Positions 26,382-35,652 of a stretch of DNA of 64,000 nt are shown here, piece after piece. The DNA lies in assembly GCF_029906645.1 (NCBI RefSeq), contig NZ_JARYGZ010000001.1, positions 620,001 to 684,000 of the forward strand, read 5' to 3'. Position numbers and translations under genes: made by a program. Below the pieces are notes generated by a model that saw nothing but the letters and a program-made list of their open reading frames with translations, ran no database searches and was not told the origin of the DNA. Every line of letters begins with the position of its first letter. Position 1 is the stretch's first letter. Source of the DNA: Sphingomonas oryzagri (GTDB lineage Bacteria; Pseudomonadota; Alphaproteobacteria; Sphingomonadales; Sphingomonadaceae).

Positions 26382-27624
26382 CGATTAGCCCATAGCCCAC
26401 CCCCGCGACAATCGAGGCATCGAGCGCGGGCACCGTCGTCAACGTCACGCCACAGGCGGTTCCGGCGAGGACGAGAACGAGCGAGCCGATCCAGACGGCA
26501 ATCGCTTCCCAGCGGATTGCGGGTAGGTCGCGGAGCGACGCCTCGGTATCGGCATGGCGGAACAGCGTGAAGGCGTCGATCACGTAGATCGCGGCGATCG
26601 GCGGCACGATCATGCTGAGGAACACCAGGAACGGGATGAAATGATCCATGATCCCCATCAGCGCGAAGGCCGTGCCGATCGCGGCGCCCAGCAGGGTGAA
26701 CATCCAGCCCTTCACCTTCGGGAAGGTCGCGCCCAGCGCCAGCGCGCCGGAATAGAGATTGGCGGCGTTCACCGTCAGCATCGGCGTCGCCAGCAGGAAC
26801 AGCAAAGGCGTGCCGAGGCCGAGCGATACGATCAGGCCGGAGACGCTTGTCTGGCCGGTGGCGAGCGCGGGCAGCGCGGCGACGGTCATCATCAGCGGCG
26901 TCGCGACGGGGAAGGACAGCGCCATGCTGCCGATCGCCCCTCGCTCGGTGCGGATATAGCGCGACAGGTCCGGCATCGTCGCGACCGCGATCATATAAGC
27001 GCCGACGACCGAGGTTACCGCGATGCCGAAGCGCATCGGCACCGGTGGATGGAGCGATGGTACGACGACCAGCCCGTGCCGCCGGAGTGCCACCGTCGCC
27101 ACGGTGACGAAGATGATGCCGAGGAGCGGCACGACGACCAGCGCGAGCCGTTCCAGCGCGCGAATGCCGATCGGCGTCGAGGTCGCGGCCAATATGCTGC
27201 CGGCGATCACGAAGGCCGTGAAGCTATCGGGGAAGCCGTTTACCCTTGCGGCCACCACCATCGCCTCGCCGATGAAGGAGGCGTTGATGCCAAACGCGCA
27301 ATATTGGACCAGGGCCAGCACGATGTTGATCAGGGCGGCGCCGTAGGTGCCGAACGAGCGCTGTACCAGCAGATAGGTCGATAAGCGCGTGCGCACGCTG
27401 ACCACCGCGGTGAAGCAGCAGCCGATGCACAGGATCAGCGCGGCCAGGAAGGCGGCGCCCACCGCGCTGCCGAGACCGAGCGCCAACGCATTCTGCGCGC
27501 CGTTGAGGAAATCGGGTTGACCGATCGAAAAGCTGGCGACGATCAGTGCGACCCGCCACCCGGCCATTGTGGCCCCATCCGGCACGGGGCTGTGCGAGTA
27601 TTGGTCGCTGCTGTCCGCCGTCAC
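26296..27624 (-). CDS. NCS1-type (cytosine/purine/hydantoin) permease, copy A
   Basis: This 442-residue membrane protein has about 12 helices and the NCS1 look of CodB-like permeases (GWRVALIVASFSIGQPDFLNG, VVSVRTRLSTYLLVQRSFG, ATMPDLSRYIRT, IPPIAAIYVIDAFTLFR). It imports nucleobases, allantoin or hydantoin-like rings with a cation. The start is a GTG at 27624 that overlaps the DUF917 stop (GTGA); aligned with copy B at 34354-35652, its first residues line up without a gap. A longer ATG start at 27636 is less likely. The operon is TBDR, DUF917, permease. Its 3' end overlaps the LysR gene by 86 bp. Confidence 0.9.
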   Translation of the reverse strand: MTADSSDQYSHSPVPDGATMAGWRVALIVASFSIGQPDFLNGAQNALALGLGSAVGAAFLAALILCIGCCFTAVVSVRTRLSTYLLVQRSFGTYGAALINIVLALVQYCAFGINASFIGEAMVVAARVNGFPDSFTAFVIAGSILAATSTPIGIRALERLALVVVPLLGIIFVTVATVALRRHGLVVVPSLHPPVPMRFGIAVTSVVGAYMIAVATMPDLSRYIRTERGAIGSMALSFPVATPLMMTVAALPALATGQTSVSGLIVSLGLGTPLLFLLATPMLTVNAANLYSGALALGATFPKVKGWMFTLLGAAIGTAFALMGIMDHFIPFLVFLSMIVPPIAAIYVIDAFTLFRHADTEASLRDLPAIRWEAIAVWIGSLVLVLAGTACGVTLTTVPALDASIVAGVGYGLIVRHSGRDRARRAQDRPSAARAPAAPPRV

Positions 27625-28727
27625 CTGTCGTCCCATCCGTTGAGCGCCTCGATCGGAACATAGTCTTCGGCGAAACCGAAAGCCGAGGGGCCGACGAAGG
27701 ACAATGCTTCTGCGCTGCGCAGCATATGTGGCGCGGCGGCGGCGAGTACCTTCACGCGCTGGCCATATTTCAGGCGATCGGTGGTGATGCTGTCGGCCGT
27801 CTCGCGATCCATGATGGTGATGATGTCCGGGACCATCGCGCAGACCGCGCCATTGCGCCAAGCGATCAAATTCTCGTTCTGGAATTCCAGGTCCATGCGG
27901 CTCGCCCCGTCGAACGCCTCGATCGCCACGCGCCCCATCGCGAAGCCGCCGCGCGTCTCGCGTTCGAGATCGACGATCTTGCCGTCGAACAGGATGCCCC
28001 CAAAGGGATAGAGATCCGATGTCTGCAATGCGGCAATCAGCGCAGCGAACGGATCGCCGCCCTTTTGACGCGCGTCCCGGATTGCCGCGCCGATCGCGAT
28101 CGCGGTCGAAATGCTGCTGGGAATGGCATGATCTTTCGTCTGGCGACCGGTCAGCGGATATTCGACCATGTGGGCGTCCCCGCCCAGTGCGATCGACACC
28201 TGCCGGGCGATCCGCTCGTGGACATGGTTGTCCTCCGTCTCGATGATCGCCAGCGAACCGCAGGCGCCCGTCAGGATCGAAGGGCATCCGGACAGACCAT
28301 GGATGCTGAAGATCGACATTTGCGATTCCGGAAACGCACGCGCCATGCCATCGGCGTCGACCACCGGAATGCCCAATTCCGCAGCGGCGATCAGGGGCGC
28401 CAGTCCGTTGCCGCCGCCGATCTCGATCGGCAGCACCGCGTCGACTTTGCGCCCGGTCAACCGCTCGATACGGCGCAGACCGTCCACCGCCTCGCGTCCG
28501 TTAGGCAGCTTCTCGATCGAAACGGTCGGCGCGCCGATCCACCCACAGGGCACGACCAGCGCGTCATCCGCCAATTGTTCGAGCGAGATCAGCTCGAACG
28601 GTCCACGCCGGGCGATGCGCGCCTCGCCGAGCAACCGGTTGTGATACGGATCGCCGCCGCCGCCGGAGCCGAGAAACGCGGCCCCGCAGGCAAGATCGCC
28701 AAGCGCGGTGGCGTCGATCCGTATCAT
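27621..28727 (-). CDS. DUF917-family protein, copy A
   Basis: This 368-residue protein belongs to DUF917, a family usually found next to HyuA-type hydantoinase/oxoprolinase subunits, whose role is not firmly known. Conserved runs include AAFLGSGGGGDPY, CGWIGAPTVSIEKLP, IEIGGGNGLAPL, DADGMARAFPE and VPDIITIMDRETAD. By eye it is strongly similar to copy B at 35652-36755. Unlike copy B it has no HyuA beside it; instead it follows the receptor gene by 15 nt and is coupled to a permease by GTGA. Confidence 0.9.
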   Translation of the reverse strand: MIRIDATALGDLACGAAFLGSGGGGDPYHNRLLGEARIARRGPFELISLEQLADDALVVPCGWIGAPTVSIEKLPNGREAVDGLRRIERLTGRKVDAVLPIEIGGGNGLAPLIAAAELGIPVVDADGMARAFPESQMSIFSIHGLSGCPSILTGACGSLAIIETEDNHVHERIARQVSIALGGDAHMVEYPLTGRQTKDHAIPSSISTAIAIGAAIRDARQKGGDPFAALIAALQTSDLYPFGGILFDGKIVDLERETRGGFAMGRVAIEAFDGASRMDLEFQNENLIAWRNGAVCAMVPDIITIMDRETADSITTDRLKYGQRVKVLAAAAPHMLRSAEALSFVGPSAFGFAEDYVPIEALNGWDDR

Positions 28728-28742
28728 GCCGCGTCCGTGCGA

Positions 28743-30980
28743 TCAGAAGCGATAAGACAATGACCCGGTGACGTTGCGCCCCGCCCCGTAGAGCGCCAGC
28801 GCGGAGTCGCCATAGGCGAGGCTGGTGTAGAACAGCTTGTTCGTCACGTTGCGGACGTTGACCGTCGCCCGCAGGTTCTGGAGGATATCGACGCCCGCCA
28901 TCAGATCGACGATCGCATAGCTATGTTGGCTGATCGTCACCGGCGGGGTGAAGCTGGTCACGTTCGAATAGATCCGGCTCTGCCAGCGCATCTGGGTGCC
29001 GATCGAAAAATTGTGCAGATCCGGAATGGTGTAGGTGGTCGATGCCTTGAAGGTCTGGCGCGGGATGAAGGTACGGCCATGCGAGTCCGTCGTCAGGTTC
29101 TTGAGCCAGATCCGCGTATAGCCGCCGCTCAGCGCCCAGTTCGGCGTGATGTGACCCGCCACCTCGGCCTCGACGCCCTGCGAGCGAATGTTCTGGCCCT
29201 CGTAATAATAGAAGTTGCCGTAGACCGGATCGACCTCCGAACCGATGTAGGTGGCGAGGCCCTTCTCCTTGGTCTTGAACACGGTGGCTGTCGCATAGAG
29301 CCGCTTGTCGAAGATGTTGGCCTTCAGGCCCGCTTCCATGTTCGTGCCCTTGAGCGGCGCGAGCTGGGTATGATCGATCTTCTGCTCGGTCTGCGGATTG
29401 AAGATCGTCGTATAGCTGACATAGGCGGTGAGGAACGGAGTGATGTCGTAGAGCACGCCGGCATAGGGATTGAACTTGGTCGCCTTGGTGGACAGCGTCG
29501 CGCCGTAATTGGTGCCGGGCGCATCATATTTCGTCCAGCTCGCGCCGACGACGGCCTTCAGCCTGCTCGTGAAATGGATCTGGGACGCCGCGTAGAGGCG
29601 CAGTAGCTTGGCTTCGGCATTCTGTGCCAGATTGTAGGCGCCGAAGGCCGGCTCGGCGAACTGAAAGCGGTCCGGATCGTTGAAGTCAGGATATTCGTAG
29701 TACGAATTGCTGACGATGTCCGAATTGCCGAGCGCCTGCCACTGCTTGGTGCGATCGTGGGCGTAGGATGCGCCCAGCACCAATTTGTGATCGCCGCCCA
29801 GCACGTGGACGGTGCCGTTTGCCACCAGATCGTAGAGGTAGCGCTTGTCGTCCGTTTTGAACTTGGCGATGTCGCCATAATAGCCCGTGCCGGTTTCCTT
29901 GTCGGGGAAGCCGTACTGGTAATTGATGATCGGCACATCCTGATAGCGGCGGAAGGTGAAGACGCCCTTCATCGTCCAGTCGCCGGTCTTGTAGGCGAGT
30001 TCTGTATAGGCCTGCTGTTCGCGCGTGTTCCACTGCGCCCATGACGGCGCCGGATTGTCCGAGCGCTTGTACGGGATCTTGGTCCCGTCCGAATAGAGCA
30101 GGGTGAGCGATCCCCAGGTCGCGCCCTTGTCGTCATTCTCCTGCCGGTCGTAGCCGACGGTCAGCGTCAGGTCGGGCGTGATCTTGCCGGCCATGACGAT
30201 GCCGTAGACGTCGCGGTTGACGTGGTAATTGTCGAGGTAGCTGTCGCTTTCCTCGTGCGCGCCGATCAGGCGGACGGCGAGCTTGTCGTTGAGCGGCACC
30301 GAAACGTCGGCCTCGGCGCGCCACTTGTTCCACGATCCGCCATAGACCGAGGCATTGACGTGGAAGCCGTCGAGCGGGCGCTTGCGGACATAGTTGATCG
30401 TCGCCGACGGGTTGCCGATGCCGGTGGTCAGGCCGTTGGCGCCGCGGATGATGTCGATGCGATCGTAGAGGAAGCTGTCGGTATCGCCATAATAGAGATT
30501 GCCGATCAGCGGCAGGCCGATCCCATCGATCTGGAAATTGGTAACGTCGAAGCCCCGCGCATCGAACTGGGTGCGATCGGTCTCCTCGCGCTGGACGTTC
30601 ACGCCGACGACCTGATCGACCAGATCCTTGATGTTGGTAAGCGCATAGTCCTGGATACGCTTCTGATCGATGATCGTCACCGACTGCGGCGTCTCCATGA
30701 ACTTGAGCGGCAGGCCGGTGGACGAGGTCGTCGGCGCGTTGACGCCGGTGACTACGATATCGCCGGGGGCGGCGCTGTCGGACTTGGCGTCCGCTTTCTT
30801 CGCTTCCGATTTCGAGGACGTGCCGTCATCCGACTGCGCGTGGGCGATCGTCGGTGTCGCGACCAGTGAAAGATATGCTGCACTCGTCATAAGACGATGC
30901 GTCAAGCGCCAAAATGCCGTCTGGCGATTATCGACGATTCTGCCACTCGAGGCGAAAGTATGTGTTTCGAATTTCCCCAT
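28743..30980 (-). CDS. TonB-dependent outer-membrane receptor (2), siderophore-receptor type
   Basis: This 745-residue TBDR resembles siderophore receptors (FhuE/FpvA group): DIVVTGVN TonB box, plug motifs TPQSVTIIDQ, IKDLVDQVVGV, ARGFDVTNFQIDG, DRIDIIRGANGL and TINYVRKRP, and a barrel ending in GSLSYRF. The chosen ATG at 30980 has AGAGAG upstream; a longer start at 31058 is unlikely. A Lys/Asp/Ser-rich spacer follows the signal sequence. It heads the TBDR-DUF917-permease operon, so despite its subtype the ligand may be a nitrogen heterocycle rather than iron. Confidence 0.93.
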   Translation of the reverse strand: MGKFETHTFASSGRIVDNRQTAFWRLTHRLMTSAAYLSLVATPTIAHAQSDDGTSSKSEAKKADAKSDSAAPGDIVVTGVNAPTTSSTGLPLKFMETPQSVTIIDQKRIQDYALTNIKDLVDQVVGVNVQREETDRTQFDARGFDVTNFQIDGIGLPLIGNLYYGDTDSFLYDRIDIIRGANGLTTGIGNPSATINYVRKRPLDGFHVNASVYGGSWNKWRAEADVSVPLNDKLAVRLIGAHEESDSYLDNYHVNRDVYGIVMAGKITPDLTLTVGYDRQENDDKGATWGSLTLLYSDGTKIPYKRSDNPAPSWAQWNTREQQAYTELAYKTGDWTMKGVFTFRRYQDVPIINYQYGFPDKETGTGYYGDIAKFKTDDKRYLYDLVANGTVHVLGGDHKLVLGASYAHDRTKQWQALGNSDIVSNSYYEYPDFNDPDRFQFAEPAFGAYNLAQNAEAKLLRLYAASQIHFTSRLKAVVGASWTKYDAPGTNYGATLSTKATKFNPYAGVLYDITPFLTAYVSYTTIFNPQTEQKIDHTQLAPLKGTNMEAGLKANIFDKRLYATATVFKTKEKGLATYIGSEVDPVYGNFYYYEGQNIRSQGVEAEVAGHITPNWALSGGYTRIWLKNLTTDSHGRTFIPRQTFKASTTYTIPDLHNFSIGTQMRWQSRIYSNVTSFTPPVTISQHSYAIVDLMAGVDILQNLRATVNVRNVTNKLFYTSLAYGDSALALYGAGRNVTGSLSYRF

Positions 30981-31264
30981 TTTTTCTCTCTTTGTCCGGA
31001 GGATAACGGCATGCGTCGACGTGTCGTCGCCTGTCGTTTCGTCGTCCAAGGTGCCCATTCATCTTTTCTTGATTTCGGGGAAAAGCTGCGATCCGTGCGG
31101 GTTGCTGGCAATGACAAACTGGATATCGTCCCATACCAACCGGATCAGATGTCCGGCGGTGAGCCTGTTCGACATCGACTGATAACCAAGGACGCATTGT
31201 CGGACGCTTCGCATGCCGCCACTCTCGTCGGCTTGATGGTTCGCGTGGGGAGCAAGCGCAGACG
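30981..31264. other. Divergent intergenic region, 284 nt
   Basis: This region separates the TBDR on the minus strand and a Tat-like amidohydrolase on the plus strand, so it must hold promoters for both. I see no palindrome, no CGGGTAA repeat and no small ORF with support. Confidence 0.4.
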
Positions 31265-32605
31265 ATGATGGCGGCCCGTCCCACTCGCCGTGCGGTGCTG
31301 GCAGGATTGGGCACCGTGCCGCTCATGGGCGCGGCAGCAAGCCAGGCGGCGCCGACTATCCTGATCCGCAACATATTGTTGTTCGACGGGACGGGTTCGC
31401 CTCGTCAGCCGCGTAACGTCCGCATCGTCGGCGATCGCATCGACGCGGTGAGCGGCGGCGACATACCGGTTCCCCCAGACGCGACGGTGATTGACGGATT
31501 GGGGCAGACGCTGATGCCCGGTCTCACCGATGCGCACTGGCACATGTCGGCGGTCAAGGGCGTTCCGTGGATGGGATCGGACGACGGGCTTGCCGTCGCG
31601 CTGGTGCTGAAGGATGCGGAATTCCAGCTGATGCGGGGTTTCACGACGGTCCGCGACACTGCGGGCTCGGTCTTCGGGATCAAGGCGGCGATCGATCGCG
31701 GCGTCATGCCTGGGCCGCGCTGCTACCCGAGCGGTGCGGCAATCTCGCAGACCTCCGGCCATGGCGACGTGACCCCGCCCGATCAGTTGCCGACTGCGCT
31801 CGGCGGCGAACCCTCACGGCTTGAACTGCTCGGCATGATCGCGGTGGCGAACGGCGTGCCCGAGGTGCTTGCCGCGACCCGGCAGCAGTTGAAGCGCGGT
31901 GCCAGCCAGATCAAGATCATGGCGAGCGGCGGCGTCACTACCGACAATGATCCGATCGACGTGCTGCAATTCACGCTGGAGGAAATGCGCGCGATCGTCG
32001 CGGCGGCGACGGATTGGGGCACCTATGCCTGCGCCCATGCCTATTCAGCGGGCGCGGTGCGGCGTTGCCTGGAAGCGGGCGTGCTCTCGATCGAGCATGG
32101 CCACGGCATCGACGACGCGACCGCGGCCCTGATGGCGGAGAAGGGCGCCTGGCTATCGACCCAGCCGTTCGAACCCGGCGACAACATCCTGACGCCGGAG
32201 CAGGAGGTGAAAGCGCGGGAATCGCTCGGCGGAGCCGGATGGAAGCCGAGCGTGCAGCTGGCCAGGAAGCACGGCGTCAAGATCGCCTTCGGCACCGATC
32301 TGTTCGCGCGCACCCGCACGTCCCGCACCGAGAATGCGATGCTGCCGAGGCTGGGCACGATCTTCCCCAATGCCGAGGTGCTGCGCATGGCGACCTCCGG
32401 CAATTGCAGCCTTTTCGCGCAGAGCGGCAAGCGCGATCCCTATCGCGCGGCGCCGCTGGGCGTCGTGAAGCCCGGTGCCTGGGCGGACCTGCTGCTCGTA
32501 CGCGGCAACCCGCTCGACGATCTCCACCTGCTGGAGGATTACGATCGCAACCTGTTGCTGATCGTCAAGGATGGCGTGATCCACAAGAATATCGTGGGCA
32601 CCTGA
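31265..32605 (+). CDS. Exported amidohydrolase (imidazolonepropionase-like)
   Basis: This 446-residue metal-dependent hydrolase has a Tat-like signal (PTRRAVLAGLG). Metal ligands: HWH at 91-93, Lys in IKIMASGG near 217 (carboxylated Lys position), His in CAHAYSAGA near 258, His in SIEHGHG near 278 and Asp in FGTD near 345. This is the set of amidohydrolases such as imidazolonepropionase and Xaa-Pro/isoaspartyl dipeptidase-like enzymes that open C-N bonds in rings or peptides. It sits between the TBDR operon and a second amidohydrolase, converging with the latter at a 15-nt gap. Confidence 0.92.
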   Translation: MMAARPTRRAVLAGLGTVPLMGAAASQAAPTILIRNILLFDGTGSPRQPRNVRIVGDRIDAVSGGDIPVPPDATVIDGLGQTLMPGLTDAHWHMSAVKGVPWMGSDDGLAVALVLKDAEFQLMRGFTTVRDTAGSVFGIKAAIDRGVMPGPRCYPSGAAISQTSGHGDVTPPDQLPTALGGEPSRLELLGMIAVANGVPEVLAATRQQLKRGASQIKIMASGGVTTDNDPIDVLQFTLEEMRAIVAAATDWGTYACAHAYSAGAVRRCLEAGVLSIEHGHGIDDATAALMAEKGAWLSTQPFEPGDNILTPEQEVKARESLGGAGWKPSVQLARKHGVKIAFGTDLFARTRTSRTENAMLPRLGTIFPNAEVLRMATSGNCSLFAQSGKRDPYRAAPLGVVKPGAWADLLLVRGNPLDDLHLLEDYDRNLLLIVKDGVIHKNIVGT

Positions 32606-32620
32606 CAGGCGCAGACGCCT

Positions 32621-34327
32621 TCAGTCCAGCGAGCCGTATACCGGCTTGCCCTTGAAGATCGTGGTGAGCACCTTCGCGGTGTGGATCTGCTTGGGGGCCA
32701 AGCGGAAGATGTCCTTGTCGAGGATCACCATGTCCGCGCTCTTGCCGACCTCGATCGATCCGGTCTCATGCTCCAGCCGGTTCACCCAGGCGGGCTCCAA
32801 CGTATAATCCTTCACCGCCTCCGCGAGGGTAACCGCCTCGCCGGGGAGCAGCGGCTTGAGTTCGGGATGCTCGGGATCGGTGCGGGTCAGCGCCACCTCG
32901 ATGCCCCACAAAGGATCGGCCGAGGCGACGGGCCAGTCCGATCCATAAGCGATGCGCCCGCCGCCCGTCAGCACGCCTTGCTCCGGATAGATATACCGGC
33001 TGCGCACCGGCCCGATCGCCTTGATGCTGAGGCGCATATAGGGCTCGTCGCTGGCCCAGAGCGGCTGAAAGATCGCGGTGACGCCAAGCTTACCGAAACG
33101 CGGTTGGTCCAAGGACTCGATCACGTTCATGTGGCTGATCATGTCGCGGCTGCGGGTGAAGCCGGCGGCGCGCGCTCCCTCGAAACCGTCGAGCGCGACA
33201 TGCACCGCACGATCGCCGATCGCATGGACGTGCGCCTGCAGGCCGTGCGCGTCGACCTGCTTCACCGCCTCCTTGAAGACCGCCTCCGATACTTGAAGAT
33301 CTCCCCGATCGGTGCCGCCCTCATAGGGCTGCAGCATGGCCGCGGTATGCTGCGGGATCACGCCGTCGAGCAGGAACTTGATGCCGTTGACGCGGACGCC
33401 CTCGGCGTCGGCGCGGGTGGCGGTGGCGAACAGCGTCGGCAGCTGCTCCAGCCCCCGGCCATTGGCCCAGAGCAGGTCTAGCGTGGCGTTGGTGGTGAAG
33501 TTCCCGCGCTGCTGGACGGCGCGATAGGCGTCCACCACCGGACTCGAGCCGTCCGGTGCCACCTCGACCAGCGCATCCTGCCAGTTGGTGATGCCGAGCG
33601 CGTTCAGCGTGTGGAGGGTGAAATAGAGCGCGTCCTCGCGATCCTTTTCCGTCGTCGGTGGCACCTGCGCGTCGACGAGGCCCTGTGCCTCTTCCTCCAG
33701 GCATCCGACCGGCTCGCCATTCGCATCTCGGTCGACCTTGCCGTTTCTGGGGTCCCGCGTGTCCTTGGTGATGCCGGCATTGGCCAATGCTTTCGAGTTC
33801 ACCCAGACGGTGTGCCCACCGGTCGACTTGAGGATGATCGGGCGATCGGGGGCGATCGCGTCGAGGATCGCCTTGTCCGGCACGCCGTTCGGCGGGAAAT
33901 AGCCGTCCTTCCAGCCGGAACCGTAGATCGTGCCGTTACCCGGCGACTTCGCCACGCATGCGGCGACGATCCGCTTGTAGTCATCGACGGTGTTGCCGTC
34001 CTGCAGCGAGCAGCCGGTATGGCTGAGACCGCCGAACATCGGGTGGACGTGCACGTCGCCGAAGGAGGGGAGCAGGAGACGGCCGTGGAGATCGACCACC
34101 TGTGTGGCGGGGCCTTTCAGCCGCGCGATCTCCGCATCGGATCCGACAGCCTCGATCCGGCCGGCCTTGATCGCCACTGCCTGCGCCCACGGGCGCCGGG
34201 CATCGACCGTGTAGATGCGCGCCTTGGTGAGGATTGTGTCGGCAGGGAGCGGCAGGGCAAAGGCTGACGTGCCGGCCGTCGACGCCAGAAGGGCGAGCGC
34301 GATGCGGACAGGCTTGGCGATCGGCAT
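32621..34327 (-). CDS. Exported amidohydrolase, YtcJ-like
   Basis: This 568-residue exported enzyme (signal peptide IALALLASTAGTSAFA) is of the large YtcJ/AepA-like amidohydrolase group: HVH near residues 93-95, HAIGDRAVH near the middle and YGSDWPVASADPLWG near the C-terminus. The composite beta-sandwich domain is present at both ends (TILTKARIYTVD; KSADMVILDKD). It lies 26 nt after permease copy B on the same strand, so it is the last gene of the HyuA-DUF917-permease operon and may act on the same compound in the periplasm. Confidence 0.9.
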   Translation of the reverse strand: MPIAKPVRIALALLASTAGTSAFALPLPADTILTKARIYTVDARRPWAQAVAIKAGRIEAVGSDAEIARLKGPATQVVDLHGRLLLPSFGDVHVHPMFGGLSHTGCSLQDGNTVDDYKRIVAACVAKSPGNGTIYGSGWKDGYFPPNGVPDKAILDAIAPDRPIILKSTGGHTVWVNSKALANAGITKDTRDPRNGKVDRDANGEPVGCLEEEAQGLVDAQVPPTTEKDREDALYFTLHTLNALGITNWQDALVEVAPDGSSPVVDAYRAVQQRGNFTTNATLDLLWANGRGLEQLPTLFATATRADAEGVRVNGIKFLLDGVIPQHTAAMLQPYEGGTDRGDLQVSEAVFKEAVKQVDAHGLQAHVHAIGDRAVHVALDGFEGARAAGFTRSRDMISHMNVIESLDQPRFGKLGVTAIFQPLWASDEPYMRLSIKAIGPVRSRYIYPEQGVLTGGGRIAYGSDWPVASADPLWGIEVALTRTDPEHPELKPLLPGEAVTLAEAVKDYTLEPAWVNRLEHETGSIEVGKSADMVILDKDIFRLAPKQIHTAKVLTTIFKGKPVYGSLD

Positions 34328-34353
34328 CGAGGATCCTCCGGTCTAACTTGGGC

Positions 34354-35652
34354 TTAGCCATTGGCTGGGGCGAGACGGGCGGAGGCGTGGCCTCGGGCGA
34401 GGCGCAGCACGATGGCGTAGCCGACGGCCGCGACGATGGTGGCGTCGAACATCGGGACGCCGGTGACCGTTACGCCGAGATGCGAAGCAGCGAGTACCAG
34501 CGCCACCGATCCGATCCATGTTCCCACGGCGGGCCAGCGGAAGGCCGGCAGCTCGCGGATCGAGGCAGCCGGGTCGGTCGTCCGGAATAGGGTGAAACCG
34601 TCGATCACGTAGATGGCCGCGATCGGCGGGATGATCACGCCGAGGAACAGCAGGAAGGGGATGAAGGCATCGATGATCCCGGCCAGCGCGAAACTCGCGC
34701 CGATCACGCCGCCCAGAAGGATGAACACCCAGGACCGGACGGTTGGGAAGGTCGCCGACAGCGACAGTCCGGCCGAATACAGGTTCGACGCGTTGATGAT
34801 CCACGACGACAGCACCAGTGCGGCCAGCGCGGCGACGCCGAAGCCCAGGCCGACGATCAGCGCCATGATGTCAGTCTCGCCAGTGGCAAGCGCGGGGAGG
34901 GCGGAGGCGATCATCATTACCGGTGTCGCCAGCGGGAAGGAGAGCAGCATGCTCGATACGGCGCCGCGCCTCGTATGGATGTAGCGCGAGAGGTCCGGCA
35001 TGGTCGCGACGGTGGCCATATTGCCTCCGACCAGCGCGGAAAGCGCGACGCCGAAGGTCATCGGCTCGGGCGGGTGCGAACTCGCGTGCAGCACGATGCC
35101 GTTGCGCCGAAGCGCGGCGACGCAGACCGCGAGCATGACGACGCCGAGCAACGGCACGGTCACCACCGCCAGCTTGTCGAGCGTCCGGAAGCCGAAGACG
35201 GTGGAGGCCGTCATCAGGACGCTGCCGCCGATCACATAAGCCGTGAAATGGCCCTCGATCCCGTAAATCTGCTTCGCCGCCGCCGCCATGGCGCTGCCGA
35301 AGAAGGACACGTTGACGCCGAACCAGCCGAACAGCACGAAAGCGATCACGATGTTGACGAGTGCCGCGCCGAACCGCCCGAAGGATCGCTGCACCAGCAG
35401 ATAGGTGGTCAGCCGGGTCCGCACGCTGATGATCGAAGTCAGCGTGCCGCCCGCGCTCAGGATCAGCCCGGCCGCGATGGCGATCAGCACCGCATTCCAA
35501 AAGCCGAGCGCGAGGCCCGTATAGGCACCATTGAGGAAGGCGGGAAGGGCGACCGCGAAGGACGAGACGATGACGGCGATGCGCCAGCCGGGCACGGTCA
35601 GATGCTCGGGCAGCGGCCCGTTGGCATATTGGTCCGCCGCCGACTCCGCCAT
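34354..35652 (-). CDS. NCS1-type permease, copy B
   Basis: This 432-residue membrane protein, paralogue of the permease at 26296-27624, has the same motifs (GWRIAVIVSSFAVALPAFLNG, SVRTRLTTYLLVQRSFGRFG, ATMPDLSRYIHT, PPIAAIYVIDGFTLFR). It probably imports a nucleobase-, allantoin- or hydantoin-like ring. The ATG overlaps the DUF917 stop as TGATG. The HyuA operon is thus equipped with its own importer. Specificity cannot be read. Confidence 0.91.
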   Translation of the reverse strand: MAESAADQYANGPLPEHLTVPGWRIAVIVSSFAVALPAFLNGAYTGLALGFWNAVLIAIAAGLILSAGGTLTSIISVRTRLTTYLLVQRSFGRFGAALVNIVIAFVLFGWFGVNVSFFGSAMAAAAKQIYGIEGHFTAYVIGGSVLMTASTVFGFRTLDKLAVVTVPLLGVVMLAVCVAALRRNGIVLHASSHPPEPMTFGVALSALVGGNMATVATMPDLSRYIHTRRGAVSSMLLSFPLATPVMMIASALPALATGETDIMALIVGLGFGVAALAALVLSSWIINASNLYSAGLSLSATFPTVRSWVFILLGGVIGASFALAGIIDAFIPFLLFLGVIIPPIAAIYVIDGFTLFRTTDPAASIRELPAFRWPAVGTWIGSVALVLAASHLGVTVTGVPMFDATIVAAVGYAIVLRLARGHASARLAPANG